Below are positions 9,201 through 21,200 of a DNA stretch of 64,000 bases, in pieces (the stretch's first letter is position 1; the number at the start of each line of letters is the position of its first letter). This DNA comes from Fibrisoma limi BUZ 3 (GTDB lineage: Bacteria > Bacteroidota > Bacteroidia > Cytophagales > Spirosomataceae). The notes under the pieces were generated by a model that was not told where the DNA came from, ran no database searches, and worked only from the letters and a program-made list of their open reading frames with translations. Made by a program: the position numbers and the translations under genes. The DNA lies in assembly GCF_000296815.2 (NCBI RefSeq), contig NZ_CAIT01000004.1:372001-436000 (forward strand), read 5' to 3'.

Positions 9201-12200
9201 GCCCCCGCAGAACGTAACAGCGACTAATAACGGCCCGCTGACCTGTACCAATCTGTCTGCGACGGTATCAGCTACAAGTTCAACGACCGGAATCACTTAC
9301 CGCTGGGTCGGTCCGAGTGGCTTTACCTCGACGGCCCAGAGCTTTACGACCAGTATTTCCGGTACGTACTCGGTGACGCTAACAGGCCCGAACGGTTGTA
9401 CGGCCACGACATCGACAATCGTATCCAGCAATACCACCGCGCCTTCGGTAACGGCTTCCGTAAGCAATACGCTGACCTGCGCCCAACCCACGGCGACGGT
9501 TTCGGCCAGTAGCACTACCGGTGGAGTGACCTACCGCTGGGCGGGTCCGGGCGGCTTCACGTCGACTGCGGCCAGTTTCACCACGGCAACGGCCGGCACC
9601 TATTCAGTAACGGCAACGAATCCGGTCAATGGCTGCTCGGCTATTACGTCAGTGGTCGTTAGCCAGAACACGACACTACCGGCCAATGTCGGTGCTTCCA
9701 ACACGGGCCCGCTGACCTGTACGCTGACGACGGCGACGGTATCGGCCAGCAGCACCACGGGCGGAGTTACTTACCGCTGGGCGGGACCGGGCGGCTTTAC
9801 CTCAACGGCCCAGAGCTTTACCACGGCAACAGCCGGTACCTATTCGGTCACCGTTACGGCTCCGAACGGCTGTACGGTGGTTACCAGCACGAGCGTCCAG
9901 CAGGACCTTACCGCGCCGACCATCACGGCAAGCAACACGGGTCCGCTGACCTGTACGCTGAATACGGTGACGGTTAGTGCTACCTCCGACGTAGCGGCTA
10001 CCTACCGCTGGGCAGGACCGGGTGGCTTTACCTCAACGGCCCAGAGCTTCACCACGGCAACAGCCGGCACCTACTCGGTGACGGTGACCTCGGCCAATGG
10101 TTGTACGGCCGTGACAAATACAAACGTTCAGCAGGACCGTACCGCTCCGACCATCACGGCGAGCAACACCGGTCCGCTGACCTGTACGCTGACGACGGTG
10201 ACGGTCAGTGCTACCTCCGACGTAGCGGCTACCTATCGCTGGGCAGGACCGGGTGGCTTTACCTCAACGGCCCAGAGCTTCACCACGGCAACAGCCGGCA
10301 CCTACTCGGTGACGGTGACCTCGGCCAACGGTTGTACGGCCGTGACAAGTACGTCGGTAGGACAGGATGTGGCGGCTCCAACGGTAACGGCTACTAACAC
10401 AGGCCCATTGACCTGTACGCTGACTTCGGTTAACGTTTCGGCGTCAGCCAGTGAAGCAGTGACGTACCGGTGGACCGGCCCCAACAACTTCAGTGCTACT
10501 ACACAAAGCTTTACTACGTCTGTACCGGGTACGTATACCGTAGTCGTAACAGCAGCGAATGGCTGCACGGCTACGGCAACGTCAACAATTAATCAGAACA
10601 CAACCCCGCCGGCTGGCGTAGTCGCATCGAACAATGGCCCACTGACCTGTAATCTGGCGGCTGTAGGAGTCAGCGTCACCAGCAGTGGGGGCGTGGCATA
10701 CCGCTGGGTCGGCCCGAGTGGCTTCACGACCACATCGCAGAGCTTTACGACTTCCGTAGCTGGTACCTATTCAGTCACCGTTACGGCAGCCAACGGCTGT
10801 ACGGCGACGGCCAGTACGAGTGTGACTCAGGATGTAGTTCCACCGGCCAACGTAGCCGCCACGAACAACGGCCCCATCACCTGCGCCCAAACCACGGCGA
10901 CGGTATCAGCCAGCAGCACCACCGGTGGGGTAACCTACCGCTGGGTAGGTCCGGGTGGCTTCACCTCGATTTCGCAAAGTTTCGTAACGACCGTAGCGGG
11001 CACCTACTCGGTGACGCTGACGGCTCCCAACGGCTGTACCGCTACGGCCAGCACCACCGTTGGGCAGAACATCACCCCTCCGGCTGGGGTGGCCGCCACC
11101 AACAACGGCCCCATCACCTGTGCTCAACCTACAGCAACGGTATCGGCCAGCAGCACCACGGGTGGGGTAACCTACCGCTGGGCGGGTCCAAACAGCTTCA
11201 GCTCGACGGCTCAGAGTTTTGCCACCAGTGTAGCGGGTGTGTACTCGGTGACGGTGACCAACCCGGCCAACGGCTGTACGACCACGGTAACGACCACGGT
11301 CACTCAGGACGTAACAACTCCGGCTGGGGTGGCCGCTACCAACAATGGCCCCATCACCTGTGCCCAACCCACGGCAACGGTATCAGCCAGCAGCACCACG
11401 GGTGGGGTAACCTACCGCTGGGCAGGACCGGGTGGCTTCACCTCAACGGCTCAGAGCTTCACCACCAGCGTAGCCGGTGTGTACTCGGTGACAGTAACTT
11501 CGGCCAACGGCTGCACAGCTACGGCTAACACTACGGTCGGTCAGGATATTGTTCCCCCGGCTGATGTTACAGTTTCCAATACGGGTCCGCTGACCTGCAC
11601 ATTGACGGCAGTAAACGTATCGGCCAGCAGTTCAACGCCTGGCGTCACTTACCGCTGGGCAGGTCCGGGTGGCTTCACCTCGATTTCGCAAAGTTTCGTA
11701 ACGACCGTAGCGGGCACCTACTCGGTGACGCTGACGGCTCCCAACGGCTGTACCGCTACGGCCAGCACCACCGTTGGTCAGAACATCACCCCTCCGGCTG
11801 GGGTGGCCGCTACCAACAACGGCCCCATCACCTGCGCTCAACCTACAGCAACGGTATCGGCCAGCAGCACCACGGGTGGGGTAACCTACCGCTGGGCGGG
11901 TCCAAACAGCTTCAGCTCGACGGCTCAGAGCTTTGCCACCAGCGTAGCGGGTGTGTACTCGGTAACGGTGACCAACCCGGCCAACGGCTGTACGACCACG
12001 GTAACGACCACGGTGACTCAGGATGTAACAACTCCGGCTGGGGTAGTCGCTACGAACAACGGTCCGCTGAGCTGTACGCTGACAGCGGTGACCGTCTCAG
12101 CCAGCAGCACCACGGGTGGGGTAACCTACCGCTGGGCAGGACCGGGTGGCTTCACCTCAACGGCTCAGAGCTTCACCACCAGCGTAGCCGGTGTGTACTC

Positions 12201-15200
12201 GGTGACAGTAACTTCGGCCAACGGTTGTGTGGCTACAGCCAACACCACGGTTGGTCAGGATGTGGCTCCGCCAACGGTGATCGCGTCGAACACGGGTCCG
12301 CTGACCTGTGCACTGACCACCCGTACGGTATCAGCAACCGCCAACGAAGCGATGACCTATGCGTGGAGCGGTCCGGGTGGTTTCACCTCAACGGCGGCCA
12401 GCTTCACGACGAGTGTGGCGGGTACGTACTCGGTGACGGTGACCTCGGCTAATGGCTGTACGGCCACGGCCAGCACTACCCTCCAGCAGGATGTGGTTCC
12501 TCCGACCGTAACAGCAGCTAATAACGGCCCGATCACCTGCGCCCTGACAGCGGCCACAGTGAATGCTACGGCCAACGAAGCAGTGACATATGCCTGGAGT
12601 GGCCCAGGTGGTTTCACCTCAACGGCGGCCAGCTTCACGACGAGTGTAGCGGGTACGTACTCGGTGACGGTGACTTCGGCCAACGGCTGTACGGCCACGG
12701 CCAGCACTACCCTCCAGCAGAATGTGGTGGCTCCAACCGTAGCGGCTTCGAACAATGGCCCGCTGACCTGTCTGATCACCAGTGCTACGGTTTCGGCGGT
12801 TGCTAACGAAGCGGTGACCTACCGCTGGGTCGGCCCAGGTGGTTTCACCTCAACGGCTCAGAGCTTTACAGCATCGGTAGCAGGCACCTACTCGGTGACG
12901 GTAACCTCAGCCAACGGCTGTACGGCTACGGCCAGCACCACACTCGGTCAGAATATCACTCCACCAGCAGGTGTAGTTGCCTCTAATAATGGTCCGCTGA
13001 ACTGTGCTCAGCCGACAGCCACGGTGAGTGTCACCTCGACCACGCTGGGTGTTACCTATAGCTGGAGCGGTCCGGGCGGTTTTACTTCAACGGCGCAGAC
13101 CTTTACGACTTCCGTCGCGGGTGTATATTCAGTGACAGCCACCAATCCAGTTAACGGCTGTACAACGGTTACTTCGACGAACGTAGTGCAAAACAACACG
13201 CCGGTTGCGAACGTAGCGGTTTCCAACACGGGGCCGCTGACCTGTACGCTGACGACGGTAACCGTTTCGGCCAGCAGTTCAACGCCGGGCGTTACGTATG
13301 CATGGACTGGCCCAGGTGGTTTCACCTCAACGGCCCAGAGCTTTACGACCAGCACACCGGGTACGTATTCGGTGACGGTATCCGGACCAAATGGTTGCTC
13401 GCCGGTTACGGTCAGTACAACGGTAGGTCAGAATATTACTCCGCCGGCTAACGTATCGGCAACCAATACCGGCCCGCTGAGCTGCACATTGGGTTCGGTG
13501 ACGGTATCGGCCAGCAGTACGACTCCAGGTGTCACGTATGCGTGGAGCGGTCCGGGTGGCTTTACCTCATCGGCTCAGAGCTTCATTACGGCATCGGCCG
13601 GTGTCTTCTCCGTGACGGTGACTTCGGCGAACGGCTGTACGGCTACGGCCAGCACCACCGTCGGTCAGGATAATACGGGTATTCAGAATGTAACGATCAG
13701 CAACACCGGTCCGCTGAACTGCACCCAGACATCCGCAACGGTTTCGGTCAACACAACAACGGCAAGCGTAACGTATAGCTGGGTAGGACCGGGTGGTTTC
13801 ACCTCAACGGCTCAGAGCTTCACCACCAGCGTAGCCGGTACGTATTCAGTGACGCTGACGAGTACGGTTAATGGCTGTACGGCCGTAGCGGCTACCACTG
13901 TGGAGCAGAACATTGCGCCCCCAGCGGCTGTAGTGGCCAGCAATACGGGTCCGTTGACCTGTACGCTGACGACCGCTACGGTGAGTGTGACAACAACGAC
14001 ACCGGGCGTTACGTATAGCTGGGTGGGTCCGGGCGGTTTCACCTCAACGGCCCAGAGCTTTACGACCAGCACACCGGGTCTGTACTCGGTGACGCTGACG
14101 GCCCCCAACGGCTGTACAGCTACGGCCAGCACCACCGTTAGCCAGAACATCACCCCACCAGCGGGCGTAACGGCAACCAATACAGGTCCTTTGTCATGTA
14201 CGCTGCTGAATGCAACAGTATCAGCCAGCAGTACGACCCCGGGTGTCATCTATGTCTGGGCGGGGCCGGGTGGCTTTGTCTCCACAAGTCAAAACTTCGT
14301 CACCAGTGTGCCGGGTGCGTACACGGTTACCGTGACGAATCCAGCGAATGGGTGCTCAACCACGGCTGTAACGACCGTTGGTCAGGATATTACCCCGCCG
14401 GCCAACGTAACAGCTACGAACAATGGCCCGCTGAGCTGTACGCTGACAGCGGTGACCGTCTCAGCCAGCAGCACCACGGGTGGGGTAACCTACCGCTGGG
14501 CAGGACCGGGTGGCTTCACCTCAACGGCTCAGAGCTTCACCACCAGCGTAGCCGGTGTGTACTCGGTGACGGTAACTTCGGCTAATGGTTGTGTGGCTAC
14601 AGCCAACACCACGGTTGGTCAGGATGTGGCTCCGCCAACGGTGATCGCGTCGAACACGGGTCCGCTGACCTGTGCGCTGACCACCCGTACGGTATCGGCA
14701 ACCGCCAACGAAGCGGTGACGTATGCCTGGAGCGGCCCAGGTGGCTTCACTTCAACTTCGGCCAGCTTCACGACGAGTGTGGCGGGTACGTACTCAGTGA
14801 CGGTGACCTCGGCCAACGGCTGTACGGCCACGGCCAGCACCACCCTCCAGCAGGATGTGGCTCCGCCAACGGTGATCGCGTCGAACACGGGTCCGCTGAC
14901 CTGTGCACTGACCACCCGTACGGTATCGGCAACCGCCAACGAAGCGGTGACGTATGCGTGGAGCGGCCCAGGTGGCTTCACCTCAACGGCGGCCAGCTTC
15001 ACGACGAGTGTAGCGGGTACGTACTCTGTAACGGTGACCTCGGCCAACGGCTGTACGGCCACGGCCAGCACTACCCTCCAGCAGGACGTAACAACCCCAA
15101 CCGTAGCGGCTTCCAACAATGGTCCAATCACCTGTGCGCAGACGACTGCCGCTGTAAGTGCTACGGCCAGTGAAGCGGTGACGTATGCGTGGAGCGGTCC

Positions 15201-18200
15201 GGGCGGGTTTACCTCAACGGCCCAGAGCTTTACGACCAGCACACCGGGCACCTACACTGTCGTAGTGACAGCAGCTAACGGTTGTACGGCCGCTACTTCG
15301 ACGACTATTTTCAACAATACCGCGACTCCCGACGTAACGGCGACGGTGAGCAACACAATAACGATCAACCAGCCTACGGCGACGCTTACGGCCAGCAGCA
15401 CCACACCAGGTGTTACTTATCAGTGGAACACGGGTGAGACTACGGCCACTATCTCGGTGAGTGCAGCCGGAACCTACTCGGTGACGGTTACTGCTCCCAA
15501 CGGCTGTACGGCGGCTACAACCACGACGGTGGTCAGCGACACAGCCGCGCCGAGCGTAACGGCATCGGTGAGCAACACGCTGACCTGTGCTCAACCCACG
15601 GCGACCATCTCAACGACGGCTACACCGGGTGTTACCTACCGCTGGAATACAGGTGCAACCGCGGCTTCGATTGTCGTGAGTGAAGCCGGTACCTACTCGG
15701 TGACCGTCACGGCTCCGAATGGGGCAACTGCGGCTACGACTACGACGGTGGTCAGTGACACGACCGCGCCGAGCGTGACGGCATCGGTAAGCAACACGCT
15801 GACCTGTGCTCAGCCCACGGCGACCATCTCGACCACGGCCAGCCCGGGCGTAACGTATCAATGGAGCACGGGCGAGACCACGGCGACAATCTCGGTAAGC
15901 GCAGCGGGTGCTTACACGGTAACCGTAACGGCTCCGAACGGCTGTACGGCAGCTACGACTACGACGGTAGTGAGCGATACGGCAACGCCGGATGTGACCA
16001 TTGCGGCAAGCAACACCCTTACCTGCGCTCAGCCCACGGCGACGCTGACGGCCAGCAGCACCACGCCAGGTGTTACTTATCAGTGGAACACGGGTGAGAC
16101 TATGGCCACTATCTCGGTGAGTGCAGCCGGAACCTACTCGGTGACGGTCACTGCTCCCAACGGCTGTACGGCGGCTACAACCACGACGGTGGTCAGCGAC
16201 ACAGCCGCGCCGAGCGTAACGGCATCGGTGAGCAACACGCTGACCTGTGCTCAACCCACGGCGACCATCTCAACGACGGCTACACCGGGTGTTACCTACC
16301 GCTGGAATACAGGTGAAGTAGCACCTTCCATCCTGGTTGGATCGGCGGGCGTCTACTCGGTAACGGTAACCTCGGCCAACGGCTGTACGGCGACCGCGAC
16401 CACGACGGTAGTGAGCGATACGGCTGCGCCAACCCTGACTGTCGGGGTAAGCAACACGCTGACCTGCGCCCAGCCAACGGCGACCATCTCGACCACGGCC
16501 AGCCCCGGCTCAACGTATCTGTGGAGTACGGGTGCCAACACGCCGAGCATTCTGGTCAGTGTAGCCGGTACGTATTCGGTAACGGCTACCACACCCAACG
16601 GTTGCGTGGCAACGGCCATCGGTGTAGTTGAGCAGAACTTCCTGCCACCAACTAATGTGACGTCTTCGAACACCGGCCCGCTGACCTGTACGCTAACGAC
16701 GGTAACGGTCTCGGCCAGCAGTTCGGCTCCGGGTATTACCTATAGCTGGAGCGGTCCGGGCGGCTTTACGGCCAATACACAGAGCTTTACAACGTCAGTA
16801 GCCGGTACATACTCAGTGACCTTAACGGGTATCAATGGCTGTACGGCGGTGACCAGCACAACGGTGCAGCAGGATGTAGTCGCGCCAAATGTGACAGCTA
16901 CGAACTCAGGGCCGCTAACCTGTACGCTGACGACGGCTGCGGTAAGTGCCACGGCTAACGAAGCGGTGACGTATGCGTGGAGCGGTCCGGGGGGTATTAC
17001 TTCAACGGCCCAGAGCTTTACGACCAGCACCCCAGGTACCTACACCGTAGTCGTAACAGCGGCTAACGGTTGTACGGCCACCACCACGACCACTATTCAG
17101 ATCAATCAGGCGGCTCCGACCGTAACGGCTACCAACAGCGGTCCGCTGACCTGTACACTGACGACGGCTGCGGTAAGTGCCACGGCTAACGAAGCGGTGA
17201 CGTATGCGTGGAGCGGTCCGGGGGGCATTACCTCAACGGCTCAGAGCTTTACGACCAGCACGCCGGGTACTTACACCGTCGTCGTAACCTCGGCTAACGG
17301 CTGTACAGCCACCACCACGACGACTATTCAAATTGATCAGGCGGCTCCGACCGTAACGGCCACTAACACGGGCCCGCTGACTTGTACGCTGACCACAGTT
17401 AGCGTGTCGGCTTCGGCTAGCGAAGCGGTAACGTACGCCTGGAGCGGTCCGGGGGGTATTACTTCAACGGCTCAGAGCTTTACGACCAGCACCCCGGGTA
17501 CCTACACCGTCGTCGTAACCTCGGCTAACGGCTGTACGGCCACCACGACGACCATCATCACCAGCAACACGATCGCACCGGCACTAGTCGCTACGGGTGG
17601 GGTGATCAGTTGTGAGGGAACCTCGTTGCAGATTACGGCCAGCGCCACACCTACGAACGTAACGTATGCGTGGAGCGGTCCGGGCGGGTATACCAGCACG
17701 GAACAGAATCCGACGGTAACTGCTATCGGAACCTATACGCTGACGGTAACCTCGGCCAACGGCTGTACGGCCACGGATACGGCCATTGTCTCGAAACAAC
17801 CGTGTGCCAGCCTGGGTGACCTGGTCTTTGAGGATACCAACGCCAACGGCCAGCAGGATGCCGGTGAGCCGGGTATTGCAGGTGTTACGGTTACTCTTTT
17901 ACAGAACAACTTAGTGGTCAATACGACCACGACGAATGCCAGTGGCGTCTACAGCTTCACGGGCCTGACGCCTGGCTTGCCTTACGTAGTGCAGTTTGGC
18001 GCACCAACCGGATACACGGCTACGGTCGCAAACGTAGGCCCGGATGCCACTGATTCGGACGCTGATCCGAATACAGGGCAGACCATCAGCTACATTCTGG
18101 CAGCCGGTGAAAACAACCTGACGGTCGATGCGGGCTTCTACCGGCCGGCCTCTCTGGGAGATCGCGTCTTTGCCGACGCAAACCGCAACGGTATTCAGGA

Positions 18201-21200
18201 CGGCGGAGAAACCGGTATCCCGGGGGTAACGGTTACGTTGGTGAACAACGGCACAGCCGTGGCCAGCGTAGTGACGGACGCGAATGGCGTCTACAGCTTC
18301 ACGGGTCTGACACCGGGTGTATCGTACCAGGTGCAGTTTACGGCCCCGGCCAACTTCACGGCGTCACCGGCCAATCAGGGTGGCGACGATGCGACCGACA
18401 GCGATGCCATCAACGGGGTAACCCAGAGCGTAACGCTGGCGTCGGGTGAGAACAACACCACGCTGGATGCAGGCTTCTACCTGCTGCCGGCCAGTCTGGG
18501 TGACCTGGTCTTCGAGGATATCAACGCAAATGGCGTTCAGGATGCCGGTGAACCGGGTATTGCGGGTGTAACGGTCAACCTGTTGCAGAATGGAACGGTG
18601 GTTGCCACAACCACGACCAATGCCAGCGGGGTATACAGCTTCACCGGTCTGCTGCCGAACGTAGCGTACGTTGTGAGCTTCACCGCCCCAGCCGGCTTTA
18701 CCGCTACCCTGGCCGACCAGGGGGGGGACGACGCGGCTGATTCCGATGTCAATCCGCTGACCGGACAAACCGGCAGCTACACACTGGCAGCGGGCGAAAG
18801 CAATTCGACGGTCGATGCGGGCTTCTACCGGCCGGCCTCTCTGGGGGATCGCGTCTTTGCCGACGCTAACCGCAACGGTATTCAGGACGGCGGAGAAACC
18901 GGTATCCCGGGGGTAACGGTGAGCCTGCTTCGGGATAATACCGTGGTGGCTATCATTACGACGGATGCAAATGGTGTATACAGCTTCACGGGTCTGACCC
19001 CGGGCGTATCGTACCAGGTGCGCTTCACAACACCAGCCGGCTACACGGCAACGCTGGGTAACCAGGGTGGCGACGATGCGACCGACAGCGATGCCATCAA
19101 TGGGGTAACCCAGAGCGTAACGCTGGCATCGGGTGAGAACAACACCACGCTGGATGCAGGCTTCTATCTGCTGCCGGCCAGCCTGGGTAACTTCGCCTTC
19201 GAGGATATTAATGTCAACGGTATTCAGGATCCGGGCGAACCGGGTGTGCCGGGCGTAACCGTCAGTCTGCTCCAGAACGGCGTGGTGGTGCAGGTTACGT
19301 CAACGAATGCAAACGGAGAGTATAGCTTCACGAATCTCCTGCCAGGAGTAGCCTACCAGGTGCAGTTTGCGCCCATGCCGATGTTCACAATCACGGCCGA
19401 TAATGAGGGTGGGGACGATGCGCTTGATTCGGATGCTAACCCGCTGGACGGCGAAACCGGGGTGTACATCCTGGAGTCGGGTGAGAACAACACAACCGTT
19501 GATGTGGGGCTGTACCGCCAGGCTGCCTTGGGTGACCGGGTGTTTGCCGACGTGAACCGCAACGGTGTGCAGGATGCCGGTGAGCCGGGTATTGCAGGCG
19601 TAACCGTTACGCTGATCAGCAACGGCTTGTCGCTGACGACCACAACGACGGATTCGAGCGGGGTGTACAGCTTCACAGCCCTGACCCCGGGTGTACCGTA
19701 CTCAGTGAGCTTCACGGCTCCGGCCAACTATACGGCTACGCTGGCTAATCAGGGAGGTGACGATGCTGCCGACAGTGACCCGATCAACGGGGTAACGCAG
19801 AGCATCACCCTGGCATCGGGCGAGACCAACAACACCCTCGATGCTGGTTTCTACCTGCTCCGCTTCGATCTGGCCCTGTCAAAAGATATAGTCTCCGCGC
19901 CGAGTCCATTGTTGCCGGGAGGGGTCATAACCTACCAGATTATAGTCACCAACCAGGGAGAACTGACCGCGACTAATACAGAAGTAACCGACTTTATACC
20001 CGACGGAACAGCGTTCAATGCGGCTGCCAGCCCTGGCTTCACGCAATCGGGCAGCAATGCCGTGGCGACTATCGCCAGTCTGGCACCGGGTGAGTCGGCT
20101 ACGCTGACGATCGGCCTGACGCTGACGGCTACGACGGGTGGCATTATCACCAACCGGGCCGAGATCACCGCCGATAGTGGCGACGATGTAGACTCAACAC
20201 CGGGCAATGCCGGTACGGTACCTAACGAGGATGATACCGATACGGCTCTGTTGCAGCCGCAGCAGTTCGCGGCCCTGGGTGACTTCGTCTTCGAAGACCT
20301 CAACGCGAACGGCCAGCAGGATGCCGGTGAGCCGGGTATTGCGGGTGTGACGGTGCAACTGCTGCAAAACGGAGTAGTGGTGAACACCACAACGACCAAT
20401 GCCAGTGGGGTGTACAGCTTCACGGGCCTGACGCCGGGCCTACCGTATCAGGTGCAGTTCACGGCCCCGGCCGGCTATACGGCTACTCTGGCCAACCAGG
20501 GTGGTAACGGTGCGACAGACTCAGATGCAGATCCGCTGACGGGTCGCACGGCTACTTTCACCCTGGCTTCAGGCGAGGTTGATCTGTCGGTCGATGCGGG
20601 CTTCTACCGCCCGGCTTCCCTGGGTAATCTGGTCTTCAACGACCTCAACCAGAACGGGCAGCAGGATGCGGGCGAAACAGGAATACCAAACGTAACGGTG
20701 CAGTTGCTCAATACTAACGGCAACGTACTGCTGACTACGACGACGGATGCCAATGGTGTCTACAGCTTCACGAGCCTGACGCCGGGTATAATCTACGTCG
20801 TAGCGTTCACGCAGCCTGACGCCTTCACGTCGACAACGGCCAATACCGGCAACGATGCGACCGACAGCGATGCCAACGAAGTGACCGGCCGGACTGGGCC
20901 GTACGTACTGGCCTCCGGTGAGAACAACACGACGGTCGATGCAGGCTTCTACTGCATCACGCCAGTGATCGCGGCCAGCGCTCCGCCGGTGTGTTCGGGC
21001 GAAACCCTGGTGCTGACGGGTACTACATCGTCGACGGGCGTTTCCTACGCCTGGACGGGTCCGAACAGCTTCACGGCCAGCGGGGCAGTGGTCACTATTC
21101 CGAATGCGATGACGGCTAACAGCGGTTCGTATACGCTGACCGTCACCAACCTGATCACCGGTTGCAGCAGCAGTATCGGAGTTGACGCGGTAGTGAATCC

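Noticed and set aside
14619-15251. Long antisense open frame (210 codons) and many others opposite the giant gene
   Set aside because: They occur in register with the coding repeats; repeated GC-rich codons remove stops on the other strand. No start context or family resemblance.
8970-17800. CRISPR array
   Set aside because: Repeats are about 235 bp, in frame and coding; there are no short repeats with unique spacers and no cas genes.
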